Below, piece by piece: positions 1 through 11,400 of a stretch of 64,000 nt of DNA. Source of the stretch: Rhynchonema sp. JSB1_4 (lineage: Eukaryota; Nematoda; Chromadorea; Monhysterida; Xyalidae). The notes below the pieces were generated by a model, which saw only the letters and a list, made by a program, of their open reading frames with translations, was not told the DNA's origin and searched no databases. Positions within the stretch are counted from its first letter, which is position 1; the number at the start of each line of letters is the position of its first letter. The position numbers and the translations under genes are program-made. Location of the stretch: the NCBI GenBank assembly GCA_030248065.1, contig JASAMV010001973.1, forward strand, positions 62,001 to 126,000. Direction: 5' to 3'.

Positions 1-859
1 TCGTCAGTGACGGGCACCGTGGCAGCGAAACCGTCAAAGTGTTGGTTGGAGACATTTGATGATCGAATCGAGGACTTTGAGCGTGCGAATTAGTGAACGA
101 TTTGATGTAGGTGTTCAACAGGGGATCCGGGCAACTATGTACATATACATCGGACAAACAATGTGCCTGGTGATCATCTTTTTGCGTGTCCCTCTTTTCT
201 GCAGTTTTTATTGAAAAAAGCTTGTTTGTGCTTTGGGTTCCTTTTTCTATGTGGCTGCACGCCCGCCACATGACACGAAACTGAACCTCGGCTCTCTGTA
301 CATTACCACGTCTACTAAAAATTAGAGCTTCGCATTATTATGCAGTCTACGATCCTTCTGATATGGTCGCTTCCCGTTTTTTTCAAGATAAAAGAAGAAT
401 ACGTGGCTGGATAAAAACTTATAGTCATTTTCCGTATGCTGTAGTGTTGTAAACGAGACTGACTGACGTCGTTTTCTGGCTTTCTCGGCGTGTTTTGTAG
501 AGTTGTAACGGACTATGTTATGAAGTGTGGAGAACCGGCAGTTCTCCATGAAACGGCATGGTGTTCTTGAGAATGTGATTCATGCTTCGTGCGCTTCTTT
601 TGACCACTTTTGACCGGCTCCCTTATAAAATGTAGCATTTTTGCTTCGCGCCTGTGGCACAATCTCGGTTGTAACTCTTCTCAAAAGACAACTGTCAAAC
701 AAGTACTGGAAAAAAATTGGTTTTCAAAACGGAAACAAGCAGCACGAAAAAATGTTTGATTTCTTTGGTCTCACAGCAACCCCCGAAGTTTAGACCTACA
801 TGAGTCTGTGTTTGCAAGACAGCTTTGACAAAAAAGATACGAAACTCAAACCCTAAATA
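1..859. other. No gene recognised
   Basis: No exon with convincing splice sites or a recognisable product was seen on either strand. The reading frames are short and AT-rich. Distal exons of a gene outside the window cannot be excluded. Confidence 0.4.
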
Positions 860-1432
860 CAGGGTTGGAAATTTTTTTTAAAATTTTTTCTAAAAAGTCT
901 GAGATTCAGGGAAATTTTACCAAATTTGCAACTTTAATTAACAAGTCACTTTTATGACTTGGTTTGCATCACTTACGAAGGGTGTTACGTCATTTCGGTG
1001 CGATCCAACAGTCTGTGCTTGATATCGACCGATGATTGCTGCTCTGTGGTATCAGACACAACAGTTTCTGGTCGAATGAGCAAGATTCACTCATGAACCA
1101 CACAGAATTGGGAATATATGTAAGCTGCAGAAATACTTGTCGGGTAGCTGAATCAGTCGTGTATGGCCGACCTGATGGTGTATGACTTCGAAGTACCATG
1201 TGGGTACATGCAGTGGCAGCTTAGGTACCAAATACATACATGCCTCAAAGATCATTTTGTGACAAAAATTTTTCGACCATTCAGAAAAAATGGCAAAAAA
1301 TAACCCCCAAAAAGGCCTTTTTGGACGTTTTAGAACATTTTGTTCCCCCGAAAAAATTTAAAAAAAAATTTTTTAAGGTTGCTTTTAAAAACCTTTATAA
1401 AAATCTTTTTTTAATTTTTTTGCCCAACCGTG
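860..1432. mobile_element. Decayed hAT-like nonautonomous element
   Basis: It begins CAGGGTTGG and ends CCAACCGTG, a one-base-decayed inverted match. The body is dominated by A and T runs. The flanking octamers CCTAAATA and TTTAAATA match at six of eight places, as expected of an old 8-bp target duplication. It encodes nothing. It is grouped with the better preserved copies at 24745, 39870, 42153, 45202 and 53727. Confidence 0.6.
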
Positions 1433-1569
1433 TTTAAATATTTGCCTTTCGTTTACTTGTCGTTACGGTACGAGTGCTCGGTGCTGACAGTCGTAATTTT
1501 TGAATGGCTGACTGGCGCAGACAAGTTTGAAAACAAACGACAGAGCAATTCATGAAAATTGTAACAATC

Positions 1570-1817
1570 CGCAACGTTTCAAGCCCGGAAGTTCAGGCCC
1601 GACCTTTTCAGGCCACACATTTTGGCGGAAAGACATTCTCATGAAAAGGGAAAGCAACTCAATTCTCATATTGTGCGATGGTTCAGTCCCGGGGCACAGG
1701 TTCAGGCTCGGCCGATTCAAGCCGAGCATATTTGACTCATTTATAGGCTTAGGCTCCAGCCGGGTCTGAATCGGCCGGGCCTGAACCTGTGCCCCGGGAC
1801 TGAACCGTCGCACAATA
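1570..1817. repeat. Foldback repeat, GGCCTGAA family, TTAGGC core
   Basis: Left arm has repeated TTCAGGCCCG-type decamers; the right arm is their reverse complement and ends CCGTCGCACAAT. A second inverted segment sits in the middle and the core reads TAGGCTTAGGCT, resembling the nematode telomere unit. It has no coding capacity. Confidence 0.8.
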
Positions 1818-1959
1818 TGAACATTGAGTTGCTTTCCCTTCGCATTGGAGTGTCTTGCAGCCAAAATCTGTGGAAGTCAGAATTGGTCAATTATTTTTAT
1901 GGGATGTACATATCTGCACTACTACAGTATGCTTACTACTGCCACCACACAAGGTCACA

Positions 1960-2365
1960 TTTGCAGTGATTGGCATGTCAGCAAACTTTGTCAGCAAGAA
2001 TGCTGCTGGAACGCACGTCAAGGTATAGGGTTTGCTGACATGAGGAGTTGCAAACGAATGAAATAGAAATTAACAGACGTAGATTGAATACATTTGTGTA
2101 TTTTTCTAAAATTGCCCAACTTAATTTTAGGCTTCAGCTTGGGCTCTCTCACAAACGAGTGGGGAATAGGCGTACAAGCCTACGTCTGAGCCTAAAAATA
2201 AGTCTGGGAATTGCAAAAGAAGCACAAATATGCACAATCTAAGTATTTTGATTTGCTCTTCCATGTGATTTTTGCCCTTGTCAGCAAAACCGACCAGATC
2301 TGTCACAGCAGCATTCTTGCTGACAAAGTTTGCTGACATACGCCAATTACTACACATTTGCAGCT
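1960..2365. repeat. Foldback repeat with TTAGGC-like centre
   Basis: A segment of about 50 bases at 1960-2013 (key part GTCAGCAAACTTTGTCAGC) returns inverted at about 2305-2365. Between the arms lies a smaller inverted repeat with TTTTAGGCTT and AGCCTAAAAA near 2125-2205. It looks like one foldback element, possibly with another nested inside. Confidence 0.6.
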
Positions 2366-2367
2366 GA

Positions 2368-2608
2368 GATCGTTGCAGTATAGTAAATTTCCAAATTCGC
2401 TGCCGCATAGTTAATGTCAAGTTATAACCCCGAACGCTAACCATGCGCGGTTCTGAAGCATTGCGCGCAGCTGCCTGGCTGGCTGGCAAGCTGCGTGTGT
2501 GTTGGCCGTCCGAACGTTTCACAAGTTGAATTTCGGGTTTAGAACCTGACATTAACTATGGGACGTACTTCACTGTGCGGCAGCGAATTTTGAAATTTAC
2601 TACAGTAG
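2368..2608. repeat. Foldback repeat (second copy at 61613)
   Basis: Arms begin GTAAATTTCCAAATTCGCTG and return inverted at the right end. The centre repeats GGCTGGCTGGCAAGC. A close second copy lies at 61613-61857 in the last intron of the DB-module gene, so it is a dispersed family. Confidence 0.75.
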
Positions 2609-2717
2609 AAGGCAGACAAGCGTCAGAAATCCTGAGTCCTTTTGGTCATCACATGTGGAAGTAAGTCACGTTTGTCCCAGGCGGAATCTCAGACAAATAA
2701 TCAGAGTTTTTGCCAAT

Positions 2718-4827
2718 ATGGAGTCAAGTTCGGCGAACTCAAGAGTCAGCAGGATTGCCTATCACATCCGGCGCGGAGGAGGCGCAAAACAGGAATACGA
2801 GATAAAAGATGTCTACATTGCAGGTATGTAAGAATGTGCTGAGTGCAGTAATGTTGGTCGGTTTTGTCCATATCCACAATAGCCAATTCTGTTGTACAAT
2901 TGAGCACTTTAGTTGGTTTTGTTGGAAATAAAGAAAAATGAAAAATATAGAGTTGTTTTGATGAAGATAATGAAGTTAGTGAATAAAAACAGGCTAATAT
3001 ACATGTAGAACCAACCAGTAGCAGGACGAGGTGAATCTAGGCACAAGTTAATGTAAATGTCTTATTCTTGCAGCCTTGGCACAACTGTTTCGCGCGTTTT
3101 TTTTCTGTGCGAGTAACTTCTGGGAAAATTCGGGGAAAACATTCCATTATAGCGGCGGTGTCCCCTATAATTTAGTAGCCTGAATTTGTTTCTTGCCAGA
3201 TTTACGCGACGCGTTCAAGTTCTACGACAGGGACGGCAGCGGCACAATCAGCACGTCCGAATTGGGTCACATTGTGCGCTCGTTGGGCCAGAACCCGACC
3301 GAGGCCGAACTGCAGAACCTGATTAATCAGGCAGATTGCGATCGTAAGTTATATCGTCGCCAGGGGATTTCGCAATTACTTACATACATACATGTAAATA
3401 TACAGTAGTTCTTGGTTTTTCTGTTTTTATTGCCTCCAATGAATCAAGCCCGCATGTTTATTCCGCGACTTTTCAGGCCCGGACGTTCAGGCCTGACCTT
3501 TTCAGGCCCAGTTTTTTCAAACCCGGCCGATTCAGGCTCAGCATATTTGACCCATTTATAGGCTTAGGCTCCAGCCGGGCCTGAACCGTCGCACAACACC
3601 GCACGTTCTTTGATTCACATCCGTCATTGATGTTTTCAACACTGTTCCTAATACACTTCCAAGATCACGCTCTACATGTGTGAATCCCCAGGTTCTGTGG
3701 CAAGTCCCCTGCTTCAAAATCTGTGAGCAAGCTACATGGAGCGACTTATCATGCAGCAAGCCAAACATTCCATATGTTGCAAGCGCGCAAACCTCATGTT
3801 CTACATACATATGCATGCGTGAGCAGTCAATTGGGGACGTGTCTGACCCACCATTTAACAAGTGGCCCTTTTCTTCTTCCTTCCGGAACGATGCCCCCTA
3901 ATGGGCCAAATGGACCAAAGGGGGGTGGCATGGCCCCATGTGCCCCCTTTTGAGCAGCAGATGTTTCAGGCAATGGCGTGATCGATTTCCCCGAGTTCGT
4001 CGTGGTGATGACGAAGAAGCTGAACACAACCGACGCGAATGAAACGATCGCTGAAGCGTTCCGGGTGCGGTAGTGTGGGTTATGGTATCTTTTGGGTTAC
4101 TGTAGCCCCAGGCACCCTACCGTAGTGCTTACAGGTGTTCGACAAAGATGGTAACGGGGTGATCACACTAGAGGAACTGCGTCACGTGATGCTGAACATG
4201 GGCGAAGATGTGACTGAAAATGTGGGCTGCTCTCGGGCATTTTAGGAATTTTTTTGCAAGAATTTTTTTTGTATTTTCATTTATACATTTTGTAGGAAAT
4301 TGAAATATGTGACCTTTGTCTTGGTCATGGTCGATTTTTGCGTCACGGATTATAAGAAATTTATCTGAGCCACTAATTACGTCCTGCTTAAAAGACCGGG
4401 AAACACCTTTTACGCTGATGAAACTTAGTGGCATTGTTAAACTTCTTGAAGCATTAAATTTAAAAAATGAGCGTCACCAAGGCAGGAGCGATCCGATCCG
4501 ATTGCTGAGGCTTACGCAAAACTAAGGAAAGAAAAAATAGGAAATTTCCCGTGGAAATTTTGTATTTCCCGTTTCCTGTTCAAGTATATATCGCCAATAG
4601 TAATATTTTCCGTGCTTTTAGGAAGTGGACGAGATTCTACACGTTGCTGATCGAACGCGCGATGGACTAATTGAATATTTTGGTAACGCCATTCATTTAT
4701 TTTGTATAACCTGACTTGCAAATATTATATCTACAAACTTTTTTAAAATGATTTAGAGTTTGCTGCCATGCTATCAGCGGACGATGTTGGAACTTCGGTC
4801 GAAAATGTTAGGGAAACTACGATCTGA
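2718..4827 (+). CDS. Divergent calmodulin-like EF-hand protein
   Basis: Predicted exons: 2718-2823, 3200-3343, 3970-4064, 4135-4221, 4622-4682, 4757-4827; all phases agree and give 187 residues. Four complete EF-hand loops are visible: [36 protein letters not shown] and [12 protein letters not shown], each with Asp at position 1, Gly at 6 and Glu at 12, so all four should bind calcium. Spacing and linkers ([25 protein letters not shown]) are those of calmodulin. Unlike true calmodulin (about 149 residues) it has an N-terminal extension of about 40 residues from exon 1 and a short extra C-terminal tail, and loop 4 is divergent. It is probably a cytosolic calcium sensor of the calmodulin-like type. 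The ATG was chosen because it opens the only frame whose phase joins exon 2; exon 1 is the least certain part. Confidence 0.87.
3462..3597. repeat. Foldback repeat, GGCCTGAA family, in intron 2
   Basis: A family copy starting CGCGACTTTTCAGGCCCGG and ending GAACCGTCGCACAA with a TAGGCTTAGGCT core. It lies wholly within the second intron of the calmodulin-like gene. Confidence 0.8.
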
Positions 4828-5478
4828 ACTTTTCATTTTTTTTGTCATGCAAAATTTTGTGAAATGTATATTATGTACATGTACCTACATAATTTACGCA
4901 ATATGACTTATCGTATATGTCGTACCTACTGTATATCTGTGCACAGTAAGTAAAAATGAGTCAGTCAATGTTTTCCTATCTTGTGGTTCGTCCATGCATA
5001 GATACAACATCAGGTGATCAGAAGCTTTACATAGCGCATGCGCGGCATGCTTTTTGGTCAATGTGTATTGTTTTGTATCTAAGCGAACTCCGTTATCAAA
5101 ATGGCTCACGTGCAGACTAGTGGTGAGCCGCCTATAATTCCTACCCACTGACAAAATGTTTACATTTCCACTTGTGCTTGTGCACACCCTATACTTGGTG
5201 GATATAAGCTGTAAAGCTATAGATTATCGTCACATTAGAGTCTGATCAGCTTTATAAAGCCACAACAATAAGTGGAGTAAAGTAACCAACACCGGCATAT
5301 CATGTTACACCAAAAGTCGCATAAACACCTACGTGCGCACGCACACACATAAAAATTGGCGCGCAAACACCGAAAAGCACACCAAACCGCCAGAACAGAA
5401 GTTCATTGAGTAAAAAGTGCACAAGCTCAAATATTGTTCGTTCTCTGAGCACACAAAGTGACACAAAAGTGACCGAAT

Positions 5479-8400
5479 ATGCCATACTCGAAAATGCCAA
5501 ATGATTCCGAAGCGGAAAGCATGTTGCCAGGTTTGGTTGTTTTACACAGTTTTATACGTGTTTATATTGAAACATCAGCCTGCTCCATTGAGATATGCAT
5601 AATTTATGAGGACTGATTATGCACATGATCCTTTGTGTTTTTATCAAATCTTGATTCGGATTGCTGGTTAGTTCGGCTTATAGTAATGTGGTCAAATCAT
5701 CTGGTCAAATAAAGTCGTCGAACACATGTATGAGTTTTCGCGCTCATTTGGGGCTCATGTGTTCGACGGACTTTCTTTGACGAGATGATTTGACGACAAA
5801 ATTATTAGCCGTTAATTCTAATGTAGACGACGATTATCGCATTGCGACCTGCGTTGACGACATTTCAATAAGTCGCATTCATCAGGACTTGGTCGCTTGT
5901 TTTGGTCATGGGATGTGGTACGCACATATTTCCTGATGCCTACTTTTGACCAATGGAAAAGATTTCATCGTCCGGCAACCATAAAGGATCCAAGCATGCC
6001 GAGATACGTATACCTAAGCCTTTAATTCCAAAGTCGGGGTCTTGTTCTGACAAAACTCATCCCACGTTTCGGAATAAAGAATATTGATTTTTCGACCGTG
6101 TCGGAATTCAGGCGCTGCAAGTTCCACGTCCACATTCATCCCGTTCGATTCAACGCTGTGGGTGCAGGTCATCGACAAAGTGCGTCAAAGTCCCAGACGC
6201 ACGTTGGCCTTCTGTCTCGTCATTGTGCTACTGTTCCTGTTTGTCATCATTTTGGGCGTGATCGCCGGCAGAAGCTCGAAAATCGAGGAAACTGGTTGGT
6301 TTTGCGAGAAAGTCAGTTGAAGAGTCGATAGTTTTGCCGCGCTTTGTTACGTGTTCTTGATTGGGTTTGACTGGATCGGCCAAAAATGTCCCACTCACAA
6401 CGGCGGACGGGCAATTGAGCAAAGCACATTTGAGCAAGACCACTTTGAGCAAGTCATAAAGAGCAGCACCCAAAAACGAATAGGCCTAAGCCTAAGATCA
6501 AACACCAAATTAATTTTAAGTGTAAGCCTAAGCGTAAGCCTGATACCAAAATCGGCATAAGCCTAAGCCATTGGAACAAAATAAGTGCTCTGCTCTTTTT
6601 CACTTGCTCAAAGTGGTCTTGCTCAAATGTGCTTTGCTCAATTGCCCGGCCACCATCACCAACAAACGGTTTAATAATAACGGTCTATAATTTATAACCA
6701 CGACATGTATAGTCTGTGTCCTGACTTATCCTTCCGGCAATCGTGTGCAAAGGGTGAAGAGCACAACTACATACATGTGAACGTGTATATACTGTAAGTG
6801 CTGATTCCACTGAACGCAAACAGAGCATACCATATCATATTCGGAACCGAGTGGTGTTAAAAACACATACATTACCCGATCCGCTGCAAGATAAAGTGGG
6901 ATTTGAAATCCATTTCAGAATTGGCAGTCATATTCTCACCGGACGAGCCATCGGTGCAAATCTACCTTCCACGCGCGAACAAACTGCTCAAAGGTGAGTC
7001 AGAGTTTGTCGCCTTCTAGTTTGTTTATTTTGTTTTTTTTTGTGGAACCTCGCGTGCCGTACCACCACCTGTGGCAAGTCGATAACCTAGCACAAAATTT
7101 GATGAATATAATCAACGAAATGCACCAGGCGTCGCTTTCAGCACAATGATATGAATACCGAGAATCAACCGCAACAATGGTGACCCCATAACACAGGATA
7201 ACATGACCCCAAGTATTACAGGGTGTCCATTATGCACCATGATTGTCTTATTACAGGGTGTCCATTATGCACCATAATTGTTTTGCAGCCAACACCGTTT
7301 GGGGTGAGCCACGGCGCAAGTACAGTGCGAGCGTCTATTGGTGGGAAAGGGTGGTCGTTATTGGGGGCACGGTGAAAGTCGGCTTTGGCACCGAACCCAG
7401 TCGACGTGTGAGTGTAGGATGGTTACAAATATATTCCGCGATGTTTCAGGCCAGAAAGTTCAGGCCCGACCTGTTCAGGCCCAGTGTTTCGGGCCCGGCC
7501 AATTCGTGCCCAGCATGTTTGACCCAATCACAGGCTTAGGCTTGGGCTCCCGCCGGGCCTGAACCTGTGCCCCGGGACTGAATCGTCGCACCATATTACA
7601 AATAACGTGCTGTTTCGGACGCCGCTAAATTTGTGTCTCGTTAGCATTGGAAACAGAGCTGTGCTGCATGAACCAGTGATGGAGAACTATTGTGCGCCGG
7701 TTCAGTCCCGGGGCACAGGCTCAGGCCCGACCATTCAGATCCGGCCAATTCAGGCCAAGCTGGAGCCTTGGCCTAAGCCTATAAATTGGTCAAATACGCT
7801 AGGCCTGAATTGGCCGGGCCTGAACTTCCGGGCCTGAAAAGGTCGGGCCTGAACTTCCGGGCCTGAAAAGTCGCGGAATAAATTTTAAGTGGAATCGGTG
7901 AGACGACTTGATGGAGGCACGAACCCGTTTAGCACCTTAGAAGGGCAACGTATCCAAATAATGGACACCGCCATTCCTGTTCCACGACCAAAATTAAATT
8001 TCTCTCCTGTGATCGATTGTTGCCAAAATGCTTTTTCCCCATCCGTATTTTACCTTGGTCCCAATGATATGGTTTTCATCACCGTTTCTTGTAGCATTGC
8101 TTATGGTTGCAATCGTTGGGCAAACATCATCAGAGACAGAACGAATCCAAACAAATAGCGAATACCCAGAGAATCGGCTTAAGCCTAAGCCTCGGCCTAA
8201 ACCTAACCAGCCCTCAAATTCAGGTCGATTTCTATGATCCGACGACGCGCGTCTGGTCGAGCGGACCATCAATGATCGCGAAACGAAGCTCGAAAGTGGC
8301 CGTGGTCGTGAACGACAAGGTTCTCGTTTGTGGCTGTTGGACCGACCATGAAGGTTGTCAGACGAATTGCGAGATTTTGGACGATCCACAAGGTGTGATC

Positions 8401-11400
8401 TGGCGAATTGATGGATTCAGACTGATGTAATGGGCGTATGCCATCAAAGTGCCTTATCGTTTCGCCATTTGATTGGTTTCTTTGCACATATCAACCCAAA
8501 ACAGACTGCTGTTTGGGAGTTGGACGGTTTGCCACGACGGTAGCTGAATATCAAACAAATCGCACTTTAAATATTATTCCTCCTTTTTGGTCGTTAAAAT
8601 TACTGTTTAAAATTAATGTCAATCCTGCGTCTATAAATAGTGATCATTGCCATATGTAAGTTAAACGTTGCAAGAACTTCTTGCGATCACGTATGAACAG
8701 GGAACGCGCAAAAATCAGATGGGGCTGTAGTCGGAAGAGGGTCGAAAAAAACCCATTTGGGAATAAAAATAACATTGAAGATCCAATTTCCTACCTATGT
8801 GCTGTCACTAATAGGGTCATAAATAGACCCCAAATGGCCTGTTGTAACCAGAAAACTCCTGTGAATGAACTTTGAAAGACTGATTGGTTGGCCAACAGTT
8901 TTTACCGTTCGCAAGTTCTCGAACCGAAGTTGTTGCAGTGCACCCTCTGGCATAGAGCCGTGGTCGTAGCCTCCGAACCTGACTACCTGTGGAATTTTCG
9001 AAACGGCGTAAACAAGAGTTGAGTGTAATGGTCGGTGTAAATCTCGGTGTAAACGTGAAACATTACTTGTTGTTTACGTGGAATGTAGCAAGTTTACGTC
9101 GAGCTCTTTCACACAGAGCTTTATTGTTTGCACCCTATTCTTATTTACACCGTTTCGAAAATTCCACCCAACAGCTTAAGGTGGAGTTATACTTGTCCAT
9201 TTTGGGCTTGTAGACAACGGGAACAAATTTTTGTTTGAATCATATTTTGTGATGGAGCTGGAGCACTAATTTCGACCAGCGTAAAAGTTGTTCATTTGGT
9301 ACAGGTCAACTACTTTTACGTTGGTTGAAATTAGTGATGCAACACGCTATCACAAAATACAGTATGATTCAAACAAAACTTTCTCCTCATTGTCTACCAG
9401 CCCAAAACGGACAAGTATAACTCCAGCTTTACATACAACGCTCCAACGCAGGTTCGTGGCGTACAATCGGCTACCCGGGCTGTGCCAAGAAGGCGGCAGG
9501 TGTTGCCATCGGCAAACTTGCCTACATCGCTGGTGGCGTGTGTGGACAGCCTGACCCTGTATTGTATGTCTATGACGATACGCACACGCGATGGAAGTAA
9601 GTCAACTGGCGGTTCATTATTGCGCGACTTTTCAGGCCCGACCTTTTCGGGACCAGTTTCGCCGAGGCCCGGCCGATACAGGCCCAGTAAATTTGACCTA
9701 CTGTATTTATTTTTTTAGGCATAGGCTCCACCCGGGCCTGAACCTGTGCCCCCCGGGACTGAACCGTCGCACAATACTGGTTCATACATACAGGGTGTCT
9801 CAAAAATACAGTAGTCCTGCTCGCGCGTCGTTTCAGGTCATAGCTTGGTTCAAGAGCTTATAATTTGTTGAATTTCGGCGCAAGTAATTGGATAGTTCCC
9901 AAAATGCCACCCGATGACTGGAAGCTCTTTATCGGTCACCTTGCAGATCAGGGTGAATTCACAAACAGGACCTGGTTCAGACCAAAGGTTCGGAACAATA
10001 AAAAATTTTTTGTCTAAAACTGAACTTCACCCTGATATTGCAAGGCGTCCCATAAACAAAGCTTCCAATCTTTGTGTGGCAATTCGAGCACTTGACAAAA
10101 GAAGGCGAATCTGAGTTCATCAGCTGCAGAAACAGGTTGTGTGATGTTTCAGTGCCGCCTTCTTATGCTTGTTTTTGCCCTCTTTCAATACGTTATGCGA
10201 ATGGGGGTGACAAACTCATGCACGTGTGGTCTTGAAATATCAGCCAACCATTGAGCAGCAACAGAAGTGTACGATTTTTCCCTTTATTCAGCTCTGCACC
10301 CCCAATGAGCAGTGCACGGTACGCACATACAGCGGCTGTGGTTGGCACGGAGATTTACATGTGTGGAGGCGTATTGGCTGCATCGCACAGTGTAAGTGAA
10401 TTGATAAATTAATCATTATTAATTATAATTTTATATATATATTAAATTTATATACTGTATATATAATATATTTATTAATTATAAATTATAAAATTGATAA
10501 ATGAATGTTGTTGGCAGTCAGAAATTTGTTGTTTTGTGTCAGGTTATTTATGTATGGCACACGAGTAACTGACTCTCGTTTCACAGGCACCTGGGCCCTT
10601 GCTGTGATCCGAACAATTTGGACGGTTTTTAGGTTTTTATAGCTTTTCATTCTGATGTCTCTGTTCTTTCGGCGAGCGAAATGACAGTATTCGGCGACTT
10701 TTCAGGCCCGACCTTTTCAGGCGCAGTTTTTCAGGCCCGGCCGATACAGGCCCAGCATATTTGACCCATTTATAGGCTCAGGCTTAGTCTCCAGCCGGGC
10801 CTCAATCGGCCCAGTCTGAACCTGTGCCCCGGTACTGAACCGTCGCATAATAAACTAACAGGCATGATAATTACTGACTGTGAATGATAAATAGATTGCG
10901 TGGACTGCCATTCAGGCCGCGCAGATTAAGGCCCGGCTGGAGCCTAAGCCTAAGCCTACTAGTGGTCAAACATGCTGGGCCTGAACTTCCGGGCCTGAAA
11001 AGTCGCGAAATAACAGAGAATGATAAATAGATTATCGGTCGATAGGTTCCAGGTAGTCGACATCTGCGAATCCTTCAACACAGCCACTCATCAATGGTCA
11101 AGCAAAACACCCCTATTGGCTGCCCGACGCAATGCGCCCCTTTTGGCAGTGACGGGCGACAAGGGGAAGTACTTGGTCATGTTTGGCGGCAGCAACGATA
11201 AATACACGGTTAGTGTCCATGGTGGCCGGGCAACTGAGCAAAGCACATTTTTGGATAAGACCACTTTGAACAAGAAAAAATGGCAGAACCAAAAGAGCCG
11301 AGCTCTTTTATCAGGCTTAGGCTTAGGTTTAGCCATACACTTAGGCTTAGTTTTGTGTTTGGGCTTAGGCTTTAGGCTTAGACCTATTCGTTTTTAGGTT

